Origin: Pseudoalteromonas galatheae
Lineage (GTDB): Bacteria; Pseudomonadota; Gammaproteobacteria; Enterobacterales; Alteromonadaceae
Direction of reading: 5' to 3'
Assembly: GCF_005886105.2 (NCBI RefSeq)
Contig: NZ_PNCO02000001.1
Location: 2,477,001-2,541,000 of the forward strand
Length of the DNA: 64,000 nt
The notes below the pieces were generated by a model. That model had not been told where the DNA came from. It ran no database searches and saw nothing but the letters and a program-made list of their open reading frames with translations. Shown here one piece after another: positions 26,904 through 35,891 of the stretch; position 1 is the stretch's first letter, and each line of letters opens with the position of its first letter. The position numbers and the translations under genes are program-made.

Positions 26904-29264
26904 ATGCTATCTGAGAACCAAAAATTAGAATCAAAAACTGAGCAGCTTAGCATCATTAACCAGTTTTCCTCGTCGCTGCTGCATCTAACCAAACTTGACG
27001 AATTGTTTGAATACGTTACAACACAGGTCGTTAATCGACTGGGATTTGTAGATTGTGTTATCTACCTCGCTGACCCTTATCAAGAGTATTTAGAAGTCGC
27101 TGCAAGTATGGGCGTTTGCCATGCTAATGGGGATTATCGTGTTGAACAAACTAAGATAAAGATTGGTTCAGGTATTACCGGGCAAGTTGCAACGACTAGA
27201 GCGCCCTTTATTTCTGGGAACGTCGCCTCTCACCCAATGTATATTGCTGATTTACGGCCAGCCATGTCAGAGCTATGTGTACCACTTGAGTATGATGGCC
27301 ACTTGATCGGTGTTATTGACTGTGAACACCCTGAGGCTGATTATTTTACCTCCGCGCATTTACAGATATTATCAACGGTCGCACATTTACTCAGCGCCAA
27401 AATCCATCAATTACGCACCTTAGAAAACCTCCAAACCACGATTACCCAGTTGCACCAAGCGCAGAATTTAGAAAAATCACTACTGAAAATTGCGAACATC
27501 ACTTACCGCTTTGAGAACCTTGAAGCTTTTTATGATGACTTATATAAAATCATTGCCTCTCAGCTTTGCGCCGAGAATTTCTTTATTGGCCTTTATGATA
27601 CTCAACAGGATATTTTAGAAATCGATTATTTGATTGAGGGAGGCGAAAAGTGTAATGCTCACCAAAAAGTATCAAAAGATCAGATTAAGCATACTGCATC
27701 CTACTATATTCTGAAGAACCAACGACCTCTGCTATGCGATAACGATCAATTTAGAGCGCACATTACGCGGGGTGATTTTAAGATGGTGGGTCGCTCGCCA
27801 CGCTCTTGGTTAGGCGTACCATTTTTGGTTAATGATCAATATCAGGGCGTGATTGTGCTGCAAAGCTATAATAACGACCAAGCTTTCGTGAGTCATGATT
27901 TATCTATTCTGACTTATATAAGTCGTCAAGTCAGCATGGCCATAGATCGGCAGCTTTCAAGGCAGGCACTAGAACATAGAGCTTTACACGATGATTTAAC
28001 AGGTCTAGCCAATCGCTATTTATTATTAGAGCGGATCAAACATGCTATTTTGAGGCTAGCGCGAGTGGAGTCCTCTAATTTGCACTGCCTGATCTATCTC
28101 GATTTAGACAGATTTAAAAGCATTAATGACTCACTTGGCCACGATGTTGGCGACCATTTCTTAATTGCTATTGTTGAGATGATAAATGGCTGCATTCGCA
28201 AAACCGACACCTTTGCGCGGCTCGGGGGGGATGAGTTTGCGATTTTTATGGAAAACGTCCAAGACCGGCAACAAGTCACTCTGCTTCTTAATAGGATCAC
28301 CACCGCCATAACCAAGCCTCTCCATATAGATGGCCATGTTCTACAAGCTTCTGGCAGTATTGGCGTTGCATTCACTGATAACGAATCCGATAGCGCAATT
28401 AATTTACTGCAACAAGCAGATGCGGCAATGTACGAAGCAAAATCTTTGGGCCGAGGTCAAGTATGTTATTTTAATAACGCCATGCGCAAACGCTTAAAAC
28501 AGCAGGCCGATATTGAAAATGATCTGCAGCATGGCATAAAAAACAATGAATTTTCGCTGTATTATCAGCCGATATTTTCCCTAACGACAGGCACTATTGT
28601 TAGCTTTGAAGCCCTCGTCCGTTGGTTTCACCCCAAAAATGGTCTAGTGTCTCCAGATGCTTTTATTCCGATTGCAGAGCAAACCGGACAGATCATTGAG
28701 CTTGACTTACATTTGCTGGAATTAGCAGCCAAACAACTCAAACGCTGGAAAGCGCAAAAGCAGCCAAAGATTCGTATTACCGTAAATGTTTCATCGCGAC
28801 ATTTCGCAAGCTTAGAGTTCGTAGATACAATTCAGCAACTTTATCATCGCTATGAGCTTACACCTGGTTCTTTATGTTTGGAAATCACAGAATCTGGATT
28901 GATCGCGAACCTAGCCCTCGCAACCAAAATTATTCAGGGATTAGAATCCCTTGGAGTGAAGCTTTATCTTGACGACTTTGGTACGGGTTACTCTGCATTA
29001 GGTTATTTGCACCAGCTGCCTATTCATGTGCTCAAGATTGATAAGAGTTTCATTGACCAACTAACTGAAAGAGAGAACCCCCTAGTTGATGCGATTTTGA
29101 AACTTGCGCAATCACTTAATCTGACCGTTGTCGCTGAAGGTATCGAGCTCGAAACCCAGTGGCAGCTATTAAAGCAAAAAGGCTGTCAATTTGGTCAAGG
29201 TTATATTGTTTCTAAACCATTAGCCGCAGATCAAGCGATGGCATTTTTACTGAGTAGAAACTAG
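26904..29264 (+). CDS. GAF-GAF-GGDEF-EAL cyclic-di-GMP turnover protein
   Basis: This is a 786-residue cytoplasmic protein without membrane segments. Two GAF sensory domains lie at about 20-165 and 190-340. A diguanylate cyclase domain at about 360-520 has an intact FARLGGDEFAIF motif. A phosphodiesterase domain at about 535-785 has the intact SFEALVRW motif and the later DDFGTGYSAL. Both catalytic signatures are therefore intact, so the direction of net activity cannot be called. The signal sensed by the GAF domains is unknown. It is transcribed alone, with a palindromic terminator downstream. Confidence 0.94.
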   Translation: MLSENQKLESKTEQLSIINQFSSSLLHLTKLDELFEYVTTQVVNRLGFVDCVIYLADPYQEYLEVAASMGVCHANGDYRVEQTKIKIGSGITGQVATTRAPFISGNVASHPMYIADLRPAMSELCVPLEYDGHLIGVIDCEHPEADYFTSAHLQILSTVAHLLSAKIHQLRTLENLQTTITQLHQAQNLEKSLLKIANITYRFENLEAFYDDLYKIIASQLCAENFFIGLYDTQQDILEIDYLIEGGEKCNAHQKVSKDQIKHTASYYILKNQRPLLCDNDQFRAHITRGDFKMVGRSPRSWLGVPFLVNDQYQGVIVLQSYNNDQAFVSHDLSILTYISRQVSMAIDRQLSRQALEHRALHDDLTGLANRYLLLERIKHAILRLARVESSNLHCLIYLDLDRFKSINDSLGHDVGDHFLIAIVEMINGCIRKTDTFARLGGDEFAIFMENVQDRQQVTLLLNRITTAITKPLHIDGHVLQASGSIGVAFTDNESDSAINLLQQADAAMYEAKSLGRGQVCYFNNAMRKRLKQQADIENDLQHGIKNNEFSLYYQPIFSLTTGTIVSFEALVRWFHPKNGLVSPDAFIPIAEQTGQIIELDLHLLELAAKQLKRWKAQKQPKIRITVNVSSRHFASLEFVDTIQQLYHRYELTPGSLCLEITESGLIANLALATKIIQGLESLGVKLYLDDFGTGYSALGYLHQLPIHVLKIDKSFIDQLTERENPLVDAILKLAQSLNLTVVAEGIELETQWQLLKQKGCQFGQGYIVSKPLAADQAMAFLLSRN

Positions 29265-29269
29265 CAAAC

Positions 29270-29295
29270 ACCTCATTGTATATAAACAATGAGGT
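29270..29295. terminator. Terminator between convergent GGDEF-EAL gene and metE
   Basis: ACCTCATTGT pairs perfectly with ACAATGAGGT around a 6-base loop. The downstream plus-strand T tract follows after 11 bases, so strength is uncertain. Confidence 0.6.
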
Positions 29296-29311
29296 ATGTG
29301 GACTTTTTAGA

Positions 29312-31588
29312 TTAACTTTTCCCTAATTCGCTTCTGAGCTCCTTGGTCGCTGTCACCATATTCTCAAGTGCGGCTCGGGTTTCTGGCCATCCTCGAGTTT
29401 TAAGCCCACAATCTGGATTCACCCATAATCTTTCTACTGGAATTTTCTTCGCTGCTTTGTGAATTAAATCTTTTATCCATGTCATCTCAGGGACGTTTGG
29501 CGTATGAATATCATAAACGCCAGGCCCGATGTCATTGGGGTAGTCAAAATGTTCAAAGGCGTCGAGTAACGCCATATTTGAACGTGACGTTTCAATCGTG
29601 ATCACGTCTGCATCCATATCTGCAATGGCGGCGATAATATCGTTAAACTCCGAATAACACATATGCGTATGGATCTGTGTTTCGTCATTCACACCACTTG
29701 CGGATACCCTAAACGCATACGCCGCCCAAGCTAAGTAGGTTTGCCACTGACTGGCTTTGAGTGGCATCCCCTCTCTAAATGCAGGTTCATCGATTTGGAT
29801 CACCTTAATTCCTGCATTTTGCAAATCCACGACTTCATCTCTCAGTGCTAGTGCAATTTGATTCGCGATGCTTGGCTTGTCTAAGTCATCTCTGACAAAC
29901 GACCAAAATAAAATAGTCACAGGTCCTGTTAGCATGCCCTTCATCGGTTTTTTGGTTAAGCTCTGTGCATAACTCGTCCAATTAACTGTCATTGGTGCTG
30001 CACGCGAAACATCTCCCCAAATCACAGGGGGTTTAACACAGCGTGAACCATAACTTTGCACCCAGCCAAACTGAGTAAAGGCAAAACCTTCGAGTAATTC
30101 ACCAAAATACTCAACCATGTCATTGCGCTCCGCTTCGCCATGAACCAGCACATCTAAGTTAAGCGCTTCTTGTTCTTCAACGGCATAACGGATCTCCGCT
30201 TCCATCTGGCTATGATAAGCATCAGCATTCAAGATACCCGCCTTATAATCACGCCGTGCCTTACGAATAGCTTGAGTTTGTGGGAAGGAGCCGATCGTTG
30301 TGGTTGGCAATAGGGGTAAATTTAGCGACTGTGCTTGTTTTTTAGTTCTGATCGCGAATTCACTATTGCGTTGACCATCTTTTGCTGTAAGCGCTGAAAC
30401 ACGCTGTTGTGCCTCGCTATTATTCACGCGAGTAGAGGTCAAGCGCGCTTTTACAGGCTTAGAATATTCGACCAACTGGGTAATATCACGTTGTTCCAAT
30501 GCATTTTTCAATAATGCCAGCTCTTGCCCTTTTTGTTTGGCAAATGCGAGCCAAGACTTTAATTCACTGTCAAGCTGTTGCTCTTGCTCTAAGTCGACTG
30601 GCGTATGCAATAATGAGCATGAAGGAGCAAGCCAGAGATTATCACCACGACGTTCATGAACCTGAGTAAGTTGCTGGTATACGCCTTCGAGATCCGAGCG
30701 CCAAATGTTACGACCATTCACAATCCCGAGGGACAGTACACTATCTTGCCCAACGACTTCCTCTAACACGGCCAAGTCATAGTTTGCCGCTATGCAGTCA
30801 AAATGTACGCCTTCTACGGGGTAAGACTGGATATCTTCAAGATGCGCTTGTACGGAGTCAAAATAACTGGCCAATAACACTTTTACTCCTTGGCCGTTCA
30901 ACGCATCAAAGCTTCGGCGCAGCGCGTTGCGATAAACATCGTCGATTTCCAATGCTAAAATAGGTTCATCAATTTGTACCCACTCAACGCCTTGCTCTGC
31001 AAGCTTGCCGAGTACCTGCTGATATACAATCAATAACTTATCTAATAAAGCCAATTTATCAAACGCTTGACCAACGCATTTAGCTAAGTAGAGATAGGTT
31101 ACCGGGCCGACCAATACGGGTTTTGCTTGGTAGCCAAGTAATTGTGCTTCCTCTACTTGAGTAAATAACTCCGTCCAAGTCAGAGCAAAGTCCTGCGTTT
31201 GTGTTAACTCAGGGACGATGTAATGATAATTAGTGTTGAACCATTTTGTCATTTCACTGGCAGCACACGCACAGCCGCTAGGTGCTCGCCCCCTACCAAT
31301 CCGAAATACAGTATCAAGATTTACCGGCTCATTATTTTTGTGACGACTAGGAATAGCGCCGACAAGTAATGAAATATTCAATACGTGATCATACCAAGCA
31401 AAATCGCCTACAGGGAGAAGGTCAACACCTGCGTCAGCTTGCAACGCCCAATTTTTTGCACGAATACGCTTTCCTTCTGCGATTAGGTCGTCTTTCGTTA
31501 AGTCACCTGACCAATAGCGTTCTACTGCAAATTTAAGTTCACGCTTTTTGCCTATACGAGGAAAGCCCAAGTTATGTGTTAATGCCAT
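29312..31588 (-). CDS. metE: Cobalamin-independent methionine synthase
   Basis: This enzyme transfers a methyl group from methyltetrahydropteroyl-glutamate to homocysteine. The 758 residues match the family (E. coli 753). The zinc ligands are in HTHMCYSEF (His, Cys) and [10 protein letters not shown] (Cys), and the substrate motif [16 protein letters not shown] is intact. It is divergent from metR and shares a control region with MetR and MetJ type sites. Confidence 0.97.
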   Translation of the reverse strand: MALTHNLGFPRIGKKRELKFAVERYWSGDLTKDDLIAEGKRIRAKNWALQADAGVDLLPVGDFAWYDHVLNISLLVGAIPSRHKNNEPVNLDTVFRIGRGRAPSGCACAASEMTKWFNTNYHYIVPELTQTQDFALTWTELFTQVEEAQLLGYQAKPVLVGPVTYLYLAKCVGQAFDKLALLDKLLIVYQQVLGKLAEQGVEWVQIDEPILALEIDDVYRNALRRSFDALNGQGVKVLLASYFDSVQAHLEDIQSYPVEGVHFDCIAANYDLAVLEEVVGQDSVLSLGIVNGRNIWRSDLEGVYQQLTQVHERRGDNLWLAPSCSLLHTPVDLEQEQQLDSELKSWLAFAKQKGQELALLKNALEQRDITQLVEYSKPVKARLTSTRVNNSEAQQRVSALTAKDGQRNSEFAIRTKKQAQSLNLPLLPTTTIGSFPQTQAIRKARRDYKAGILNADAYHSQMEAEIRYAVEEQEALNLDVLVHGEAERNDMVEYFGELLEGFAFTQFGWVQSYGSRCVKPPVIWGDVSRAAPMTVNWTSYAQSLTKKPMKGMLTGPVTILFWSFVRDDLDKPSIANQIALALRDEVVDLQNAGIKVIQIDEPAFREGMPLKASQWQTYLAWAAYAFRVSASGVNDETQIHTHMCYSEFNDIIAAIADMDADVITIETSRSNMALLDAFEHFDYPNDIGPGVYDIHTPNVPEMTWIKDLIHKAAKKIPVERLWVNPDCGLKTRGWPETRAALENMVTATKELRSELGKS

Positions 31589-31612
31589 AATTTAAATCCC
31601 ATCTAGAGGTTT

Positions 31613-31805
31613 AGATGTCTAAAATATAGTTTTCATGTTTAAAAACAACAATTGATGCTTTCTCAGAGTTCACATGAATAAAATTAAATTGTAATTTTTT
31701 GCAAAATTTTTACAGAAGTAGTGACAACGCTGTCATTTTTAGTGTTATAGTGGATTAGTGAATTTTTGAACAATTCACCGCAGGTATTTAGACGTCTAGA
31801 CATTG
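31613..31805. promoter_or_regulatory. metE/metR shared control region with MetJ boxes and MetR-type repeats
   Basis: A MetJ-type box AGATGTCT lies at 31613-31620 near metE. A tandem pair AGACGTCT (31790-31797, perfect consensus) and AGACATTG (31798-31805) lies near metR. MetR-type inverted repeats are TTCACATGAA (31669-31678) and GTGAATT...AATTCAC (31758-31778). This fits repression by MetJ and activation by MetR with homocysteine, as known from E. coli. No cobalamin riboswitch was seen. Confidence 0.6.
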
Positions 31806-31878
31806 ATAATAACTAAATAGAATCGTAATATTGAGAAAAGCTGAGATTTGCTCACTTCAAATATGAGAATTGTTGATA

Positions 31879-32766
31879 ATGATTGATATAAAGCACCTAA
31901 AGACTATCTCCACCTTGAAAGAAACTGGTTCTCTTGTGAATACTGCGCGAGAGCTATTCCTAACTCAATCTGCTTTATCACATCAGATCAAAGATCTTGA
32001 AAGCAAACTCGACTGCCAGCTTTTTGAGCGCAAAACGCAGCCTGTACGTTTTACCCCTCAAGGGATGTTATTATTGGAACTTGCCAACGATGTTTTACCT
32101 AAAGTTGAAGCAACCAAGTGTCGTCTGAAGGAAAGCCTTAATCAGCCTATCTCGCAACTCAGATTAAGCGTGGAATGTCATGCATGTTTTCACTGGTTGC
32201 TGCCAACAATTAAAGAATTCAATACCTTTTGGCCTGACATTAAGGTCGATTACGAGCGGGGCTTTAGCTACGACGCTATTCCTGACCTTATTGAAGATGA
32301 GCTGGACTTAGTGCTTACCTCAGACATTCGAGAACCCGAACAACTGGAATACGCGCACCTTTTTGACTTTAAATTAAAGTTAATCGTTGCACCAGATCAC
32401 GAATTGGCCAAGAAGGCCTATGTCACAGCACTCGACCTAAAAGATGAAACCATCATTTCTTACCCTATTCCACGAGAGCGTCAGGATATATTTAAGCACT
32501 TCATTCAAAATGCACGCTTTGACGGTACACTAAAAACCGTCGATCAAGGTTTATTAATCTTCCAACTTGTCAGTGCAGGTATGGGGGTTGCGGCATTACC
32601 GGACTGGTTAGTGACCCCCTATGAAAGCCAAGGATTGATTAAATCTATTCCTCTTGGCGCACTTGGGTTAAATCGCCCGATGTATTTAGCTATGAAGAAA
32701 AGCATGAAAGACAACCCTGTCTATCGTCATTTCCTCAACACTTGCCGCAAAACCACCGCAAGATAA
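31879..32766 (+). CDS. metR: LysR-family transcriptional activator MetR
   Basis: The protein has 295 residues from the ATG at 31879; the upstream TTG codons are rejected because E. coli MetR begins MIEVKHLKTL, matching MIDIKHLKTI here. The winged helix-turn-helix lies at about 1-60 (TQSALSHQIKDLE), followed by the LysR substrate-binding domain. It activates metE and other methionine genes using homocysteine. Its divergent position from metE is the classical arrangement. A hairpin terminator follows the stop codon. Confidence 0.95.
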   Translation: MIDIKHLKTISTLKETGSLVNTARELFLTQSALSHQIKDLESKLDCQLFERKTQPVRFTPQGMLLLELANDVLPKVEATKCRLKESLNQPISQLRLSVECHACFHWLLPTIKEFNTFWPDIKVDYERGFSYDAIPDLIEDELDLVLTSDIREPEQLEYAHLFDFKLKLIVAPDHELAKKAYVTALDLKDETIISYPIPRERQDIFKHFIQNARFDGTLKTVDQGLLIFQLVSAGMGVAALPDWLVTPYESQGLIKSIPLGALGLNRPMYLAMKKSMKDNPVYRHFLNTCRKTTAR

Positions 32767-32772
32767 TATACT

Positions 32773-32789
32773 GGGCTCTTTTTGAGCCC
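32773..32789 (+). terminator. Terminator of metR
   Basis: GGGCTC and GAGCCC pair around a 5-base T loop, just after the metR stop. The following T content is low, so it may be weak. Confidence 0.5.
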
Positions 32790-32866
32790 TTACTGTTATA
32801 CATTTCTACAGCTTCAATCTCATGCTAGCATTGCGTTAGGCTTATCTAAATCTAGGACATGTTTAA

Positions 32867-33631
32867 ATGTTTGAAGTCAAAAAGGTTGTCGGTCAACTTC
32901 TGATGCCTTTACCGTTATCTTTGGTTGTGCTTATGGGGCTTATGCTTTTTATGTCTAAGATGCGTAAAGGACCTTATATTGCAAGCTGGTTCGTCTTACT
33001 CACCACTTGGGCATTGTCGACTCCTTATGTCGCACAACATATTATCGAGAGAGATACTGGCACTCTCGCTGCATTCAATCCAAGTAAGCACAGCAACATA
33101 GATAAAATCGTTGTACTTGGCTGTGATTTATACCCAGATAACTCTCTCCCCAGCAACGCCCAACTCGGCAGCTGCGGTCTAGCTAGGTTAGTTGAAGGTG
33201 TAAGACTTGCTAATATTTACCCAAAAGCCCAACTGTATGTCTCTGGTTACGGCTATGGCCATGCAACAAGCGCGGGACTTATGGCAAGAACCGCACAGAG
33301 CTTAGGTATTTCCGCTACACGTATTAAGCAAAACCCCAATGCCAAAGACACAGCGGACGAAGCAAAAATGCTAGCACCTTTGCTAGTCGATTATGACGTT
33401 GCATTGGTTACATCGGCTGCGCACATGAAACGCGCAAAAAACCTATTTGAAGCGCAAGGTATTGAAGTGTTCTCTGCGCCGACGGAATTTTATAACTTCA
33501 AGCAATACCCACTAAGCAGGCTATTTATCCCGAACCATAAGGCCTTAGAAGTAGTCACCCGGATTTGGCATGAGCAAATTGGCAGTATGTGGATCACAAT
33601 TCGTCGTATTATTGACCCAGAAGCACTATAA
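32867..33631 (+). CDS. ElyC/SanA/YdcF-type DUF218 membrane protein
   Basis: This is a 254-residue protein with two N-terminal hydrophobic segments (about 12-30 and 40-58), then a periplasmic DUF218 domain starting at about residue 80 (DKIVVLGCDLYPDN). The later stretch NAKDTADEAKMLAPLL and VALVTSAAHMKRAKNLFEAQGIEV are typical of DUF218. The E. coli relative ElyC takes part in envelope biogenesis. Function here is inferred from the family only. Confidence 0.87.
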   Translation: MFEVKKVVGQLLMPLPLSLVVLMGLMLFMSKMRKGPYIASWFVLLTTWALSTPYVAQHIIERDTGTLAAFNPSKHSNIDKIVVLGCDLYPDNSLPSNAQLGSCGLARLVEGVRLANIYPKAQLYVSGYGYGHATSAGLMARTAQSLGISATRIKQNPNAKDTADEAKMLAPLLVDYDVALVTSAAHMKRAKNLFEAQGIEVFSAPTEFYNFKQYPLSRLFIPNHKALEVVTRIWHEQIGSMWITIRRIIDPEAL

Positions 33632-33776
33632 GCGTCGAAAAAGACATCAAAATCAGGCTAAAGTTCGATGAATTAGCGCTGAAAAACGTAAAAAATTGAA
33701 AATTTGCGCAAATATGGGTATAAATAGAGTTTAATCTTAACCCGCGTATCCGCGTACAACACGACTAGGATCTACG

Positions 33777-34148
33777 ATGAGTAAACTAGATAAAACTGAA
33801 GTACTAAGCGCTTTCGAAGCTGCGTACGAAGCTGCACATGGCAAAAAGCCTGAAATCACTGCAAAACCAGGTTGGTATAGCATCGATGGAGGCAAAAACA
33901 TGCGTCTTGCTGAAGTGGCTGAATTAACAGAAGAGCTAACTTCAGGGTCAGCTGTAGCAAGTGAGACAACGCAGGCACCTGCCAAAAAAGCGAAAACGAC
34001 TAAGAAAGCGCCTAAGGCTGCAGCTGTAAAATCAGCAAGCTTTACTATCGTTACAGAAAACGAAGATGGCTTCAAAGCAGAAGAACAGTGGATTGCTGAA
34101 TTAGCAGCAAAGGATCACGACTGTCGCTTACCTCGTGGTGTTGTTTAA
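33777..34148 (+). CDS. Small conserved protein with Ala/Lys linker
   Basis: This is a 123-residue cytoplasmic protein that I do not recognise by name. It has a conserved N-terminal part (about 1-55, GWYSIDGGKNMRLAEVAEL), a flexible Lys/Ala/Thr-rich linker (about 66-90), and a short C-terminal part ending in DHDCRLPRGVV. AGGATCT precedes the ATG and a strong terminator follows, so it is a single-gene unit. The basic linker suggests nucleic acid contact, which is a guess. Confidence 0.75.
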   Translation: MSKLDKTEVLSAFEAAYEAAHGKKPEITAKPGWYSIDGGKNMRLAEVAELTEELTSGSAVASETTQAPAKKAKTTKKAPKAAAVKSASFTIVTENEDGFKAEEQWIAELAAKDHDCRLPRGVV

Positions 34149-34170
34149 TCACAGTTTCATGAGTGAAGAA

Positions 34171-34195
34171 ACCTCGCAGCAGCGAGGTTTTTTTT
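34171..34195 (+). terminator. Rho-independent terminator
   Basis: ACCTCGC and GCGAGGT pair around a short loop and are followed by eight T, after the small conserved gene. Confidence 0.88.
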
Positions 34196-34207
34196 GGTCT
34201 GCAAAAA

Positions 34208-35542
34208 TCAATTCATACCCAACTTGAACGAAGACCCCCGATTTTTAAGACATAAGTTAAGCAGAGCTGCGCTCCAAAGCACGATAATTAAGCAAGTGAA
34301 CGACACCCAGGCCGATAAAAATATAAACGAAGCAAAGGGTAACTCTGGCCACCTTCCTGCAATACCATAACCCATAATAGTCTGTTGAGCGTAAAAGCAA
34401 ATACATAAGATCATTCCAAAGCTTAAAGACAGTGACACTACAACACCTCGATGCTCATCTTTACGACGCAACTTAAACTGCCGTTTAATGTACATATAAG
34501 TACCACTGAGAACCAAAAATGAGATCACAATCCCAAATATAAACCACAATATTTTCCCCCATACACCCGCAAAGTTGCCAAAGTGTAGAGGGTCTGCAGT
34601 GTCAGATAAGCGCCAGTACAGACCTTGGCTCGATGCTGTTTGGCTGTATACAACTTCACCGCTGTAAGGGTTTACATATATTTTATTTGCCCTATCCCGC
34701 ACGACCCAATCGTGGGATTGCCCCTCAGCATAAAAATAACCTCCAGAATAGCGGATCGCTTTCACCTCAAGGTCGGGTCTCGCCCCTTTTACTATTGCGA
34801 ATAATTCTACTACTGACAATTGCGGCTTATTCTGTCGTGGTAGTTCGGGCAAAGGATTAACGGCAAAATCACCAACGTCGGTAAAGGCTGTTTTACCATC
34901 AACCAGATCCATTCGTACAAACTCAAATAGATACCAGATACTCGTGAATGAAATAACAATCGCAAGCCATAAGCCCCACACGCCACTTATTTTATGCATA
35001 CTTGCCATTTTGGCTCGAGCATCCCCGCTAAGTGTTAAGGCAAATAACTTCTTCCACCAGCCGCGATATACATAAAGCGCACTCACAGTCGAAATACATA
35101 AAGGCACGGCAAAGATAAGCACAAGATAATATGAAATGATGCTGTCAAAAACGCCGAAAAAATGCATGTGAAAATCGCGAAAAAAGCGCTGAATATTAAA
35201 AAAGCTGGTTTCAGCTTGGATAGCTCCTGAATATGGATCGACATAAACATGTTGCCATGGACTATCTGGCATCCGCATCACGATGTCATGCGCAAAATAA
35301 GTATCAGGACCTGTAAAGGCAATCCCTATTTGGGCGTCAGGATACGTCTCTTGTACCATCTCATAAGCTGCTGCTAAATTTATGTTTGATTGGCCCTCTG
35401 TTGCCCTCACCGGCTCATTGAATAGCCAATCTAATTCGTGGGCAATACTCGCAAACGCGCCAGTCCAGCATATTATGAACAGCAACAACCCAAACCACAC
35501 GCCACTCAAACTATGCCAGTTGAACCATTGTTTTGCCGTCAT
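34208..35542 (-). CDS. PepSY-associated membrane protein, iron-linked
   Basis: The protein has 444 residues from the ATG at 35542, preceded by a good AGGTGG. An upstream start adds 20 residues without support. It has four or more membrane helices: WHSLSGVWFGLLLFIICWTG near the start, a second pair around 140-210, and a C-terminal set after residue 330. Two PepSY-type periplasmic regions lie between. Such proteins usually sit beside siderophore receptors and may reduce ferric-siderophore complexes at the inner membrane. It is divergent from the siderophore receptor gene. Confidence 0.85.
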   Translation of the reverse strand: MTAKQWFNWHSLSGVWFGLLLFIICWTGAFASIAHELDWLFNEPVRATEGQSNINLAAAYEMVQETYPDAQIGIAFTGPDTYFAHDIVMRMPDSPWQHVYVDPYSGAIQAETSFFNIQRFFRDFHMHFFGVFDSIISYYLVLIFAVPLCISTVSALYVYRGWWKKLFALTLSGDARAKMASMHKISGVWGLWLAIVISFTSIWYLFEFVRMDLVDGKTAFTDVGDFAVNPLPELPRQNKPQLSVVELFAIVKGARPDLEVKAIRYSGGYFYAEGQSHDWVVRDRANKIYVNPYSGEVVYSQTASSQGLYWRLSDTADPLHFGNFAGVWGKILWFIFGIVISFLVLSGTYMYIKRQFKLRRKDEHRGVVVSLSLSFGMILCICFYAQQTIMGYGIAGRWPELPFASFIFLSAWVSFTCLIIVLWSAALLNLCLKNRGSSFKLGMN

Positions 35543-35737
35543 GTACCACCTAATAGCGAAGACATAAAACGACTTCACTCCCTTGCTTTGATATTCAAAC
35601 ACAGATAAGCCCCTGTGACAGCGCTATCTAACCTAATTGACACCCTACCTAACAATTAGATCCTGACCAATCTGAGATTTGGGTAAGCCATTATTTTTGC
35701 AATAATTCATTTTTTGAATTACCCCTTATGGTAACAA

Positions 35738-35760
35738 AAAGAATTATCATTTAGAATTGA
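35738..35760. promoter_or_regulatory. Possible Fur box between PepSY gene and siderophore receptor
   Basis: AAGAATTATCATTTAGAATTG resembles half of the Fur consensus, mainly through ATTATCATT. It sits between two divergent iron-type genes, where a Fur site is expected. The match is imperfect, and the whole region is AT-rich. The 349-bp gap (35543-35891) holds no other gene. Confidence 0.3.
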
Positions 35761-35891
35761 AAATAATTTCTGTTTTCAGTTAGAACTGGTCGAAAGCTTG
35801 GTTCAATCTCAGAAAAATAGCTCCTACATTTCATAGGAACTTTCATCTTTATCTCTTGTGACGAAAAAACAATTTAGGAAAGGAAACACCC

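Noticed and set aside
31589..31878. Cobalamin riboswitch upstream of metE
   Set aside because: No B12-box-like sequence or long structured leader is visible; MetJ and MetR sites explain the region better.
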